From: Brachypodium distachyon
Taxonomy: Eukaryota > Streptophyta > Magnoliopsida > Poales > Poaceae
Length of the DNA stretch: 64,000 nucleotides
Direction of reading: 5' to 3'
Assembly (NCBI RefSeq): GCF_000005505.3
Contig: NC_016132.3
Span: 34,610,914-34,674,913 of the forward strand
Below, one piece after another: positions 1-13,105 of this stretch. The position numbers and the translations under genes were made by a program. The notes under the pieces were generated by a model. The model saw only the letters and a list, made by a program, of their open reading frames with translations. It did no database searches and was not told the DNA's origin. How positions within the stretch are numbered: position 1 is the first letter of the stretch; each line of letters starts with the position of its first letter.

Positions 1-680
1 TGTCTTCGTTAGGCAACGCAAGGGGTCTTGCCACCACTATACAAATTCTCGATCAGCCCCATACCTTATTTCTTTCTTACATTGGAATCTATCGTGACCT
101 GTGTCTGGAGTGTAACCTCCATTAGACCCATGCTTCCCGCGTGCGCATCGCTCTTACTTGTTGCTTATTAGGCGCCTTGGCATGCTTAAGTGGGGTTGCG
201 TTGGCTTGATTAAGATTTTTGGTTTGAGCCCAATTTTTTTAGGAAAGTTTGAGCCCAATATTGCCTTACCAAAATTTTGATTGACAAGATAGTGGTCAAG
301 GTTTTGTTTGCCATGAGTTATCCAACTTTAGTAAAAATAAATAAATAAACTAGAATTGATAAAGCATTAGCTTAGCAACCATCAAAACAAACATCAAATG
401 TTTTATCATGACCAAATATTGGCTTGGTGCACTTGGACATAAATCCAAACACCTCTGAATACTCCCTCCATTTCACAATATAACGTGTATAGATTTTTCT
501 CATATGTTTCACAATACACCTCATTTTTCTCTTGTTACCCGCACCCGGCCAATAACTACTCATATCAATTTATTATTAATTCAATATGAGTGGTCAAACA
601 CTAGAAACGAGAGTTGTCTTGGTCCAAACGCACAAATTTATATGAGATGTATTTTGAAATAGAAGAAGCATATATTTGTT
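1..680. other. Left-edge spacer, no gene seen
   Basis: AT-rich DNA without a supportable coding exon. From about 464 a stretch begins with a CTCCCTCC-type terminus and may be a decayed MITE, but I cannot pair its ends. No RNA gene or LTR boundary is visible. Confidence 0.4.
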
Positions 681-776
681 CCTTTTCATAATTCTTATCA
701 AAATATTACATGAATCTAGACACTTTTTAGAAATAGATATATTATTTTTTTCAAATTAGAGACAAGAATTATGCAG
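681..776. mobile_element. Degraded Stowaway-type MITE
   Basis: This 96-bp stretch matches, with many substitutions, the intact MITEs at 54087-54201 and 61559-61675. It has the left TIR-like cataattctt, the internal atattacatgaatctaga block, and the right TIR-like gacaagaattatg. The outer CTCCCTCCG termini have decayed, so its edges are approximate. Confidence 0.55.
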
Positions 777-1247
777 ATTTGGGCCTTTTCTTGCTCGTCG
801 CCTGAACCCCCACCGCCATCCAGGCCCCTGGTTCCGCAACGCCCGCATGTCAGGCAGGCAACACAGCACGGACCAAAGTCCAAAACGGAGAACCCCATGT
901 CTTACACACACTGATCCCGAGACATCTCCCGTCCCGTTCTCTTCTCCGTCGGAATCCAAAGCCGCCGTTCCCTCACTCGCCCACTGCCTCCGTGGCCCCA
1001 CGCGCGAGCCCCGCATGTCAGAGGAGCGAAAGAAGGCAGATGCGCCCGTTCCGCTAGTGAACTTTGCGCATCCCGGATACACCGCACCGCACTGCACTGG
1101 CCTCTTCCGCTTCCCCCACGCTTCTTTTCCCGCTTTTTGCTTCCTCTCCCTCTCCCTCCTCCCTCTCTCTCGCCGCCTCCGCCTCGGCCCCGCTAGGGTT
1201 TCCGCCGACGACGGCCAGCGGTCGACCGGACGCCCGCGTCAGTGCTG

Positions 1248-2532
1248 GTGAGCATCTCTCACCGAAACCCGTACGGCGTGCTGCACTGCTGCTTGCTTGC
1301 TGGGGGTTATTTGTGCGTTTTCCGCGTTTTGGGGGGTACGTACGGTGCAGTGAGGGTTTTGTCCCGCGGCGGGGCGCTCCGATCACGTGCTGCAGGGTTC
1401 GTTGCCGGCGGTAGCGTTCTCTTGCACGCCCAAAAGCCCTTCTCTGCGCTCTGTTTCCCGTAGGGTTTTGCTGCTCGCTTGCGGTGGGGCGGTGGGTTTC
1501 GTCTTCGGGGTTTCTAGTGAGGGTGCTTGGCTTCGAGGCGGTGCCGTCAAATCGTGTGCCGTGGGGTTGGGGATTTGTGGAGGATCAGTGCTCGAACGAC
1601 CTAGGGTTTTGGGCTTCGCTTGGGTGGGGTGGGGTGGTGCGGTAATGTGGTTTGGTTTCGTTTGCTCGTTGGGATGAAATGGAGGTGATTTTGTGATCAC
1701 GGAAGTCGTTCTGCAGTGTGGTATTTTTTGGGGGTGCTATTAGGGACGTGCTGCTTGGGTTGTCAATTTTGCTAGTATAACAAATTCATAGCTGTGGTCG
1801 GTGTGCTGTGCTGGTTGATTGGTTAGTTGCTTCTGTTCGTTCATGGGTTCTCTAGGAATAGAAGAAATGGGGCAATGTAGAGTTTAGATCTGAACCGTTT
1901 CAGGTTGATTGTCTGTGGGTTAGCTAGTTACTGATTGGCGGTGACGCTGATGCATGCCTGTTCGAATTGCTGCACTTTGGTGGTTGCGATTGTTACAGTT
2001 GGTTGCATGGCTAATAATAGGTACGTTGCACATACCATTGATTATTGTATGCGCGGAATGGCGATGTTGGGGGTTTTGGTGATGGAATTTTGGCCAAGGT
2101 TTGTTTCATGTGGATTTTTTCACCGGTTTCCTGATCGGTTTGAAGCCAGGATATTTCGGAGCTAATATGCAGTGCTCTGTTTTACTTTTAGCAGATGGGT
2201 TAGAACTACTGTTTTGCAAGTCAGATTTCCATAACAAGTTCATATTGGATGTTTGCTTACGTGATCTGATTCTTGTCTTGGCTTGGCTCCATGTTTTTCT
2301 AGATATAGAATTGAGGGAACATTAGGAAATTAATGAATAACTTAAGGGGCATGTGGTGCTACTAATAGTTTATTGGGAATGGTGCTACTAATAGTTTATT
2401 GGGAATGTTGGAATTGTTGGCTGCTTGGGTTCCCTTCTGTGTACAGAAGCCATGTTGTCAATTGTGGTGATAAACTGATCTTATTGATTATTATGTTTGT
2501 AGTTCCATATTACACCTGTTCCCTTCTTTCAG
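1248..2532 (+). other. Leader (5'UTR) intron of the YTH gene
   Basis: A GC-rich region around 1000-1247, with CT-rich leader-like sequence, ends at a consensus donor (G|GTGAGC, GT at 1248). The first good acceptor upstream of the coding ATG is TTTCAG ending at 2532. The intron carries a perfect 26-bp tandem duplication at 2355-2406. Long first introns in the leader are common in highly expressed plant genes. The transcription start is not determined. Confidence 0.6.
2355..2406 (+). repeat. Perfect 26-bp tandem duplication
   Basis: Two identical 26-bp units lie head to tail (2355-2380 and 2381-2406) near the 3' end of the YTH gene leader intron. Confidence 0.9.
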
Positions 2533-2548
2533 AGTGACTGCATCTCCC

Positions 2549-5500
2549 ATGGATTTTGAGGCAGACCCCGAGCTTGTATTTGGAGAGGAATTCTGCTTTC
2601 CTGCCACCGCTTACTATCCAACTCCATATGCCCCAGCTGGTAATATTTCGGGCTTCATAATATCTTGATTAAGTGATATGTCTTGCCGGTGGATTTTGTT
2701 ACTTATTGTGTCGCCTGACTCTTACTCTCTTGATTGCAGGAACTAACCTGCCTGCTGAGTTGTATGAGCCCCAGGAAATTTGGGATCAATATCTACAATA
2801 CTCGGTTAGTATTGCACAATGTTAGTTCGTTCTTAACTCAATTGTTTCCCAATTGGTTTGATTAGGTAGCATTTGTCCTTTGGCAGGGCCAGCAGGCTGA
2901 AGGCTCATCATGCTCGTATTATGTTGTCCCTGACTATGGGATTACACATTCTCCCATTGGCCCTTACCCTTCAGAACCTTCTGTTATAGCTGATGGCAGA
3001 TTTGTTGGAGCCCAAGGGTATCTTGCTAGCACCACTGACAGCACATACCATCAACCAGTTCCCACAACCCCCTATGACGCTCATCCATTTGCTGCACAGT
3101 GGGGTCCAGCTACCACGTCGCAAACTCTTACATACACTGATAGCTTGTTCATCCCCAGTGGACAAGACCAAAGTATCCCTGTTGCCCCAAACAAGAATAT
3201 TACGTGGAATCCATCTGCACAGTCAACAAGTGTTTCTTCAAAGAAATTTCAACGCAATGCTATGCTGCCAAAGGTGCAACTGCATAGTTCAGATCCATGG
3301 AAGCAAGATCCAGCAACCAGAACCATGGTGCCTGCTAAGCTTCGTCACATTCCACAGGTATGCCACTGCCCTCATTCTTGTATTTGTTGATGTTGAGTTC
3401 ACCTTCTATTTTATGTCACACTTCAATAACCAGGCCCTGTTAACGGCATACATGTCTGTCATTCCATCTGTTGTACGGAGTACAAGGTAGTGTTCTTTTG
3501 TGGTTTTGCCCTCTTATATGGTAGAACAAATTTGGAAAGAGCTTGGATAATCGATATATAATTAACTGAAATCAGTATTGATATTTTCTGCATTTATGAC
3601 AGCTGAAAACAGTATTGATATTTTCTGCATTTATGACATTATATACAGAAGAAATCAACTTACTGCTGGATGCATCATGCATGTACTCTTACTCATGCCC
3701 CTGTCAGACATTCTGATGGCATGACCATACATTCGACACTACAGTCCTTGTGTAAAAGAAGATATCTTGTAATTTTCTATGTGCCGTTGACAAAACTCTT
3801 TGTTATGATTAGGCTTCACGGCAATATCTACAAGGGGGAGTTCCTTCGGTCACGTCGTCGCCACAGACTAATCCATCATGCAACTCTAATGCTTCATATG
3901 ATGGATCTGACCTTCGCAAGATGGCTGTAGCTGAAAAATTCAAACCAAGTTCGAAGCCCAGAAGTTGTTTATATGGTTCCACTGGAAGGTTGAGTTGCCA
4001 GAACTTAGGTAATGGAAAAACTGCAATAGGATCGTCAGAAATAGTTGTCAAATCCTACACATCAAGCCTCCACATTGGCGATCCAGAGGGGAAAATCATC
4101 ATCAGGCCTGATCAGTTCAACAGAAATGACTTCCAGGTGGTGTATCCCAATGCAAAATTCTTTGTTATCAAGTCCTGGGGCGAGGCAAATGTTCACAAAT
4201 CTGTCAAGTATGGTGTCTGGTCGAGTTCTATTCAGGGAAACAAGAAGCTGGATCGTGCTTTTGGTGATGCTCAACTGATTGCTGCAAGTAGTTCTACCAC
4301 GTGTCCTGTTTTTCTGTTCTTTTCGGTGAGTTTATCATAACCTAAGGTGTATGGCCTCTTGTATTCTGTTCCCCATTCTTGAATTTGAATTGCTGAGCAT
4401 AATCATTGTCTAGCAGGTCAACCAGAGTAACCATTTCTGTGGTGTTGCCGAGATGGTTGGCCCTGTTGATTTTCGAAAGAACATGGACTTTTGGAGCCAG
4501 GACAGATGGGTTGGCAGCTTCCCAGTGAGGTGGCACATCATAAAGAATATACCAAACGTTGCCTTGCAATATATCCTGCTGCAGAACAATGAATACAGGC
4601 CTGTCACCTTCAGCAGAGATACACAAGAGGCATGTTTTCTGAGATGCATATCCCGAAATAGGATGATTATTCGGTGTACATGTTTGTGGATCTAGTGTAT
4701 AAGTCACTGTGTGCATGCTATTTTTCAGTACTAAACCTGCATACTGCTGCTTTCATAAGCAAACAGAATAAAAACAGCATGCTAAATCAATGTTTTGCTA
4801 GAAAGCGTTGTTTCTTTGGATACCATTATCTTTACTCCTATAAAAGGCTCAATTGGTGGTGGCGGGCTGTCACCTTCGGAACACGCCACTTGTTTTTTCT
4901 CTTGCATCAATTGTTGATTCGGCACAAACTGTTGAGACTCGAATGAATAATTGTACACCATTCTCTTTAAACATATGTTTTTTGTCTGTAGCCATGCATG
5001 GGTATTGTGCTAGTCATTAATAAGGGTTTTGTTCAGTTAGCTTTTTTCTGTACAGTTTGGACAACATCGTACCTTTCAGCGCTAGTTTCCTCTGTCTCTG
5101 AAACCTCCCGCAATGTCTTACTTGCAGATACACTATGGTCCTGGAACTAGTATGCTCAAGATTTTCAAAGCTACCAGAGTAAATGAATGCCTGCTTGATG
5201 ACTTCACAGTGTACGAGGAGGAAGAAGCAAGAAGCATAAAATGCACAACGTCTAAGCTTAGGGGTGATGCTCCACGTTTCATACCTTTCCCTAAACTATA
5301 TGGCCGTGGTGCCTGTGTTCCTCGGCAACCTAAAGCTGACAAAGTACTGGTGGACAGAATTATCAGGGAGTCGCACAATCTGGCAGACAGGCTACGTCAT
5401 GTTAATTTGGACATGCATCAGGGTTCATGGGAAAAACCTGGGAACTTGATTAGAGATTGTGCCACGACATATGCACAGAAAGATATCCATTGCTACGGAA

Positions 5501-5865
5501 TACAAGCTCCTGAGAATGTGGTGAAAGCTGTAGAATTCCAGCCCCTAGCTTCAAACATGCTGGCTGCTTTTGATGGAGAACTCACCAGGGAAAAGGTTCA
5601 AATCACCCCACTTGGAAAGGAGTACCCACGTACTGTTGCCAAAGTCTCACCAAAAGCACCCGAAGAGTATCAAACTGAAGATAAGATCACCTTGGTGCAC
5701 AGTGCATCAGCAGCTCCAGATACGATTTATCAAGAAAAAAAGATCATCAGGGAACAATGTTCTCATCCAATCAAGTCGCAGGTGAGTGAAGCGTGCTCAC
5801 GTTGCTCGATTGATGATGTCATTCGCATTGGCTCCATGCTGCTCCCCATGAAGATGTCCAGCTAA
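2549..5865 (+). CDS. YTH-domain protein (ECT-type m6A reader)
   Basis: Predicted cytoplasmic reader that binds N6-methyladenosine in mRNA. Six coding exons: 2549-2639, 2740-2804, 2887-3357, 3813-4325, 4417-4629 and 5128-5865; they join in frame to 696 aa. Residues 1-320 are low-complexity and rich in Tyr, Pro, Ser and Gln, as is usual for ECT proteins. The YTH domain covers about 320-455, starting at AKFFVIKSW and including VAEMVGPVDF and FPVRWHIIKNIPN. Trp345, Trp406 and Trp411 sit where the m6A aromatic cage is expected. The tail has the ECT-typical MLKIFK and LLDDF motifs. The intron at 4630-5127 must use a GC donor to keep the RDTQE-to-MLKIFK frame. A strong GTGAGT donor at 5780 could give an alternative C-terminus. 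ATG 2549 is the first in-frame start after the leader-intron acceptor. Confidence 0.9.
3564..3637 (+). repeat. 37-bp tandem duplication in a YTH-gene intron
   Basis: Two adjacent 37-bp copies (3564-3600 and 3601-3637) differ at two positions. They lie in the intron between coding exons 3 and 4. Confidence 0.85.
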
Positions 5866-8800
5866 GAGATCCAAAAACATTTATGTTACCAGCTCGAATC
5901 GTGGTGGTGTTGCTTATGAATAGGAGGGTTCTCTTTCGGCTCCTGACTTGCCAAGTTCTTGATTACCTGGAGTGTATCCGTTCACAATTTTATACGGTAA
6001 CCTGTGGGAATAACTCACTTACAATTTTAGGTTTAATGGGGAAGGCTTCGATCTTTTCAGTATCCTTTTCGTTGGCTTACAATCTCAGAACTTCCTGAAA
6101 AAGGAAATGCAAGATGCAGTGATATGTTGTTAAACCTCTTGGTAGTGTGGAATTGTGGATACCTGAGCTTGATCCATCTCTTTTGCTGTGTTAAATGGTA
6201 GTAATGCTAATGATATCATCTCAGTTGTTTTCCCTCCTTTCTTTTCCACCTTCAACGCGACCGAAATCTGAAGTTGGTACCTCGCTTTCTCTGATTTCAA
6301 ATATCTATTATACGTATCCTGATACTTGAGCTGCCTGGTTGTGCAATCATGCAGCTAGCTGTTTGTACTGGATTAGGTTCGTTCGTGGTGCAGTTTGCAC
6401 AAGGGTAAGCCTAGATGCCGTACTTAGATAGTGCAACCACCGTCTGTTCTGCTGCTCTCATCGTCTTTTGGTGAAGGCTGAGTAAACAATGCAAGTATCT
6501 GGCCAGGGTCCTGATCATCTATACATTTTCTGTACGCATCTAACCTTGTACTCGTATTTAACATAGTCTTGGTTGCTGGTCACACCTACCACGTAGTACG
6601 AATCTAATTATCAAACCATAACCTGCTGACTTCGTTTATATGCAGACAGAGGCAGCAGAGCTCGGGGTCACTTAACACTACTGAACTTATATAGCCTTTT
6701 AAAAAAATCATCCATCTGCTGCTAACCACTCGTAGGTACAGTTTTTCTAGTACCAACTGCTACCAAACTTGGTTTCCATCTGCAGACACGCGCACAAATA
6801 CTAGCATTGCTAAAGAAAAATGTTGCTAATCAAATACAATCAATTTTGAAACGGCTTAAATACAATCAATTAGGTGTTAGCAGAGTGAATGGATCTGATC
6901 TGGATCAGGTTCTCTTCTTTCTTTTCTTCCCTGTGCTGTGTCTGTGTTGTATTTTATTTTATCCGGGCGTCAAGGCTGTCACGAGCTTTTCATATTGTTC
7001 TGCTTTGCTCGTCGGTACCAACTGCCACCACTGCTATAGCCATGAGTAAGCCCATGATGTGGGAGTAATACTATGTTAACTGGTGATCCCTTTCTATTTT
7101 GTGTGATCTCACGATGGATGGAGTCATGGAGTGGGTGTCAGTTTAGTAAGCTCCTCGTGCTGCATGCTGCGCTCACAGGACGGGGACGAAGCCGCGTACG
7201 TGCTTGGGCACATGCTAGCTAGTATTGCTAGTGCTGCGGATCATCTCCTTGTTCCTTTTCTTAGGTTCCACTGATGATAAATTAATATGTCGCCGACTGC
7301 TGCTCCAACTAACAGCTCTCGGTTTCCCATTTCTTCCGTATCCTGGCCGGACGAGGGGTGCAAACAAATGTTATATCCCACTTATTTCTATTAGGTCACC
7401 AGAGACTCGCTACTTCAAAATTTTATTCGAAATATAATTAATAATTAAAAATTTACTAGTTACATTTGTAAATATAAGAAGTCCTAACTTTGTCTAAAGT
7501 CAGACTTTTTAAAATTTTAACAAATGTATAGAAAAATATGTTAACATGTAAAATATTAAATAGGAATAGGTATACTATGAGAATATATGTTACGGTGGAC
7601 TTACTAAATTAATTTAAACTTTAAAGTCATAGAAATTGATAGATCTTTCTATAAAATTTGACTTAAAACGAGTTGTACTAACCTTGTACGGAATTCAAGA
7701 CACTTATTATAAATCGGAGTAACCGAGTAAGCAGGAGTAAGATGGGAGTGAGTAGGATCTCAAGCTTGCGTCCCAACGTACTACAGGACGCTTCAGCATG
7801 CCACGATTGCACGTTACCGGCCGGCCGGTGTGCCGTCGCCGTTGCGGTCGAAAAGCTTGGCAAAACCGGAAAAAGGAAGCCAATCGAGAAACCAACATTC
7901 CACCAAACACGAACGAACGACCTGGACCTGCGTTCATACGTCAATGAAACGGGACATGAGCAACAACTAAAGCGCCTTTGGTGTTGTGTGCGTTCTACTT
8001 TCCGCTTGGACCGATGTCACTGAATCTTGATTCATCGCATCGCATTGCACCCGTATTAGTCAATGATTATGTGGACGATTAATTAAGGCCTTATGTGCGT
8101 TCTACTCTCCGGCCGGTAAGCATGATTCTGAGTTGCAACGGAATTGTAGAGGAAATTAAGTTCATGATATGAGATCAGGGAGGGAGTTTATGATCGCTAA
8201 AATTCACTCTGGTAAGAATAAGTTTAGTATGGCTCATGCAACTAGATTAGGCCAGCGCGTTTTTCGCTTGGGTGCGATCCTCTGATCGGAGAGACACCAG
8301 ATGTAAATCCTATTTAATGAAATAAAATCTCCCTTTTTCACAAAAATGAGAGCTTTCCACCAAGAGATTCATGTAGTGATTACAGAAAAAAAAAACCCGA
8401 GTTGGCATTGGCAATTTCAACAAACGAGTATGCAACTTTTCTCTTTTCTGTGTGAAATCCTTGGTCTAGACAATAGTGGTTGGATCAGGTAGCACTGACA
8501 TGTGTGTCATATTCTTTTGAAGGTGTTAACTCGAAATTTACGTTTCAGGTTTCAAAAAGTACGCGAGTTCAGCAGAATTGAAGGCCTCACCGCTGCCACC
8601 TCCGCGTAACGCGTGGAGGAGGGGGGCAACTGCGACGTCCAGGGCCACGACGCTTCCTCGCTATCTCTTCTTAGATGAAGGTCTCGCACACCGTGCGGGC
8701 TTGCCCGGCAACGATGAGAAAGTGGCAGGCGGCAGCGGCTTCCACTCCTACTTTGTCTCCTATTTGATATGAAAAAAACAGAGACTTAATTTCAACAAAA

Positions 8801-9095
8801 TCCATCGGGGTATGAAAAATTCTAACCAGGGTTAGAGTTATATTTTAAATGCGACGCCGACATTCAAAACATCACTTGTAAAATAACCTCACAAATGCGT
8901 GGACAGTTGTGCTAACTTTTTAGGTGACACTTGTGTAGTTGGTACTAAAATAAAAGAAAGAACATGTAAGAAAAACAGGAGCACCAACCCCTCACATGTT
9001 TCGTGCAATTTGCTCCTTTTCTATGACCTTTCTTTTGGTTCGAAGCATTGTGCTATCATCTGCTATGTGCATTGAGAGCTAAGTTAACAACACTG
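5866..9095. other. YTH 3' region and intergenic spacer
   Basis: The YTH 3'UTR is expected in the first few hundred bases; no decisive polyadenylation signal was picked. The rest is non-coding apart from the MITE remnants near 7450-7730. A 64-codon open frame at 8578-8772 has no recognisable domain and was not called. Confidence 0.5.
7450..7730. mobile_element. Decayed MITE with a second truncated MITE end
   Basis: The left part (aatataagaagtcctaact, near 7470) resembles the outer element at about 26175-26480. The right end, around 7675-7725, matches the right half of the intact MITE at 33430-33526 (ttgtacta, then caagacacttattat and atcggag). This looks like two worn MITEs, one truncated. 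No clear target duplication remains. Confidence 0.4.
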
Positions 9096-9103
9096 TATAT
9101 AAA
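9096..9103 (+). promoter_or_regulatory. TATA box of the first GDSL gene
   Basis: TATATAAA lies 103 bp upstream of the ATG at 9206, a normal distance for a TATA box plus a short plant leader. The sequence between it and the ATG carries a CA-rich stretch typical of start-site regions. Confidence 0.65.
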
Positions 9104-9205
9104 CACACACATAAGCAAAACACACACGGGCTGACAGCCAAGAGGAAGGGAGACCGACAGACAGCGGCAGTAGCTCAGCAGGGGGGATCCCAGGCGAGAG
9201 GGGCC

Positions 9206-12200
9206 ATGGCGAGCGCGCTGAACGGGGGCGGCAATGGCGGCGGCGGCGGGCTGACGAAGATGAGCCTTCTCCGGGTGCAGTACTACTGCGTGCTGGGGGC
9301 GGTGGCCGGCGCCGTCATCCTCGCCACGGTCCGCTACATGCCGGCTAGCGGCGGCGGCGAGGGCGCGGCCCTCTCGACGACCTCCGCCGTCTCCACCACG
9401 ACCGCCCCCAAATCTGCGGCGCCCGCCGCGGGGCACAGGAAGAGCAAGGGGATGCCGGTGGTGGTGCCGGAGACGAAGGAGAAGAAGGGGAAGGCGCCGG
9501 AGAAGGTGGTGGTGTTCAACTTCGGCGACTCCAACTCGGACACGGGCGGCGTGGCGGCGATTATGGGGATCCGCATCGCGTCCCCCGAGGGCCGCGCCTT
9601 CTTCCACCACCCCACCGGACGCCTCTCCGACGGCCGCGTCGTCCTCGACTTCATCTGTGAGTACCACACATGCATTCGATTCCCCCTGTTTCCCCCCTCT
9701 TTCCGCCATTAATTTGTGCCTGTGGGTTCTCTAGTTCTCTACCCGAGCAGAGCAGAGCAGAGCATTGCTAGAAATTAATTTAGGTTAACCCTGGGTGATT
9801 AATTAAGTACTAGTGGATTAACCCAGCCCACGGACGAATGTCTCGTCGGAATGCACTAGAAAATGAAAATGTCTTGGTTGGTCGCATCGAGAGCTGGAAC
9901 TAGAGTATTTATTTTGACGTGAAACAGCAGGAGTCGATGGCACATGGTTGAGGCAGGACTGCATAGAGTTTGAAATCATGCCCCCTTTGTTTATGCTTAG
10001 GAAAAGGCTACGGCTAACTAGCTCTGCCATAGGTTATTTTCTAATCTGCAGAGTGCCATACTGTAAAGCGCCTGCGTTTTTTCCAGATCTACCCATTTAT
10101 TATCACCAGCACGACTGAATTTCGCAACCCAAATTCCTCTTTATCGTTGGACACGAATCTAAACCACTTGTGAATCTACCCCTACGGTTAACTAGTGGAG
10201 TACTCCGTATTAGTTACAGCCTTACAGGGTTGGTTGTTTGGCTTTAGCCTGACGTTGGACTTGATGCCGAAATTCCACCGAGATGTCTCTTCCCGTTCTT
10301 CTTGCCCTGGCTTTGCTGTACTGGACAAGCTCTCGCTTAATCGAGAAGCTTCTCCTATTATGCCCAGTTTTTAAGCATCCTCCCGTGCGGGGTGGCGGCC
10401 GTGAAACACCCGCAAAACCAGCTTAGGTTTTACTCTCCCTCCAAAAAAAGAAAAAGGCTTAGGTTTTACTCCAGCTAAATTCCCCAAAAGAAAAAGAGGC
10501 ACGCGCATGGAGTTGTTCTATGGAGGGCTGGGCGCTGGCGCTGGATCACACTCACACGACGCGGACAGCTCGCCTGCCCTGGTTCTGAGTGTCGTCACGT
10601 ACACACGCACACTCGCTTAACCACCATAATGCCGCGTTTTGACGCTTTGGTGCTGGGGGTGGAAACTGGAAATGGAAGGGACCATCGTGACATGGATCAT
10701 CAGAGCTCTCACCAAAAGTATAAATATACACATGCACTGGTAGTACTACATTGAAAATTGGCACGGAAAGATTGTGTCTCGCTACGTTACGTTTATGACG
10801 GTGAACCCCAAGAAATGGAGCAAGGGGAAGCGAACTGTCTCTGTTTGGTCGGCCGACGATGGCGAGAGGCGGCAGGCAACTCTGTTTTGGCAAAAGCTTT
10901 CATTAATTTCATTTCCTTTTTTTCTTCTCATGTGTGTTTTCCTCAAGATGAGCTGGTCCTTTCGCCTTTGGTGTACAGCTCGTGTTGATTCCTACACGCG
11001 TACTAGGCGTAGCCCATCCACGCCCGCTCCTCTCTTTCGTGTATTGAAAGGAGATCCTAGTTTGTTATTGTTACTCGCACTGTCATACACGAATGGCTCG
11101 TGCTAAAAGGTCACATGGACCGACGGCGGCTATGAATGTGCACACGTCTCATTTCATCCCATCCCCTTTTGGCTGCTTGCTCTCGGTTGGTCCCGTGCGC
11201 TGCAGATTCTCGTTTGAGAGTTGATCATCGGTGCAGAAAAATCTTAGGTTGCTGGAAATGTTTGTTTTATTTTCGCGTTAAGGAGTCGTGATCTGATTAA
11301 CACACGGAGTGAGAAGCACATGGCAAGTTACAAGTCTCTGACAAAGCAAGAAAAAAAGGAATCCTGAAATGGCCTGAAAATACAGTAAATTTCTGTACCG
11401 GAGTAGCAAGCTTAGTCGAGGTAGCCCCCACCCGCATGATTTCACATTTTTTTAAACTTGTACTGTAAAATAGAGGGGGAAGTATACGTGGACTGAAATT
11501 TACAGAATCGGACGGATCTGCCAAAGCATTTGCAGAATGTAACTTTTGATGTCTGAAAAATGAGACAGTGTAGTAATGGTTGGCTCTTCTCTTCTTCAGG
11601 TGAGACTTTGAACACGCACCACCTAAGCCCCTACATGAAGCCTTTGGGTTCGGACTACACCAACGGCGTGAACTTCGCCATCGCCGGATCGACTGCCACG
11701 CCTGGTGACACGCCGTTTTCGCTCGACGTGCAGATCGACCAGTTCATCTTCTTCCAGGACAGATGCAACGACTCCACCGAGAGAGGTTTTTTTGCTCGCT
11801 CTTGATCTTGATCAGAGTTTCTGATTTCCTTGAGGCACTGTGGACTGATGATCACAGAACTTGTTGATTATTTTTGCTGGTGAATGTCATTCAGGCGAGA
11901 CCTTCCCGATCGAGATGCGGGATTTTGGAAATGCTCTGTACACTATGGACATTGGGCAGAACGATGTCACTGGCATTCTATACTTGCCCTATGATAAAGT
12001 GCTTGAAAAACTTCCCCACTTTGTTGCCGAAATCAGGAAAGCCATTGAGGTAGGTTCAAAGATAGCTCTTGGTAATTTTTGAAACAGTGGTTATTCAGTG
12101 AACTCTTCAGTGGAACGACCGCTAACTGTTCAATCCTTGCAAAACTGCAGATTTTGCATAAGAACGGTGCGAGGAAGTTCTGGATACACGGTACGGGAGC

Positions 12201-12847
12201 ATTGGGGTGCCTGCCTCAGAAGCTTGCGATGCATGGGAAGGATGCTGACCTTAGCCTCGACGAGCATGGTTGCATCATAAAGTTCAACAATGCTGCCAAG
12301 AAGTTCAATGAATTGCTGAGTGAAGCATGCGATGACCTGCGCTTGAACCTGAAGAAGTCCACCATCATCTTTGTGGATATGTTCGCTATCAAGTACGATC
12401 TTGTCGCCAATCACACGAAATATGGTAAGTTGCTCTTTTTAATTCCCCCTCTGCCGATAGCTGCAAGTAGAATATTATTCAGTAACTAAAAGGAGTCATG
12501 CCAATTACAACAAGTCCTGAAACAGGAAATCGGACTGCGAATAACCATTGTCTTCCAGTATAAACAGTAAAATCAAAATCCCTTGTTGATTTTCAGGAAT
12601 TGAGAAGCCACTGATGACATGCTGTGGCCATGGAGGGCCCCCATACAACTACGACCCCAAAAGAAGCTGCATGGGCACTGACATGGACCTGTGTAAGCCT
12701 AGCGAGAAGTTCATAAGCTGGGATGGGGTTCACTTCACCGATGCTGCGAACAGCATGGTGGCCACCATGGCCATCAGTGGTGAATACTCCATTCCTAGGA
12801 TGAAGCTCACCAGCTTGGTCAAGCCTGCAAAGGCTAAAGATTCATGA
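9206..12847 (+). CDS. GDSL esterase/lipase, membrane-anchored (copy 1)
   Basis: Predicted SGNH/GDSL-family ester hydrolase of 438 aa. Five exons (9206-9656, 11600-11785, 11895-12049, 12151-12424, 12597-12847) join in frame. A Gly-rich N-terminus is followed by a single hydrophobic segment (about residues 26-45) and then an Ala/Ser/Thr/Lys-rich stem, so it is probably a type II membrane protein facing the secretory lumen. Catalytic blocks: Ser109 in FNFGDSNSDTGG, Gly180 in NGVNFAIAGST, Asn235 in DIGQND, and Asp398/His401 in SWDGVHFTD. The HGTGALGCLP block is also present. Architecture recalls grass Golgi xylan or arabinoxylan deacetylases (BS1/DARX1 class); the substrate is inference. The next gene downstream is a tandem paralogue. 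Intron 1 is about 1.9 kb. The ATG follows a TATA box at a suitable distance. Confidence 0.92.
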
Positions 12848-13099
12848 TAATGCATCAATCCAGTGAATCCAATTGGTCTTCCATAGAAATGATGATGGTG
12901 AAGGTACTAACAAAAACTGACCCCCAAATGAGAGTTCATCCGAGCCCCTTAATCACAGTGATTATGGGGAAAATGGGATTTTTCTTTCCTTTTCTTTTTT
13001 TGTACAATTGAGGTGTGTGTATATCCTACGGATCCTTAAGTTAATACATTCAGGCTGCCTGTGCCATGTAAAAACTTGTTTTAATCCTGAATTTTGATC

Positions 13100-13105
13100 A
13101 ATAAA
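13100..13105 (+). terminator. Candidate polyadenylation signal of GDSL copy 1
   Basis: AATAAA lies about 250 bp after the stop at 12847, preceded by T-rich sequence. It is the best-placed canonical signal; plant signals are loose, so this is tentative. Confidence 0.4.

Noticed and set aside
1387..1677. Open frames around 847-1700 as coding exons
   Set aside because: They lie across the leader exon and leader intron of the YTH gene, are low complexity, and do not join the conserved protein.
9056..9709. 217-codon minus-strand frame
   Set aside because: It is the antisense shadow of GDSL exon 1: Arg/His-rich, no domain, and the sense strand has the catalytic block.
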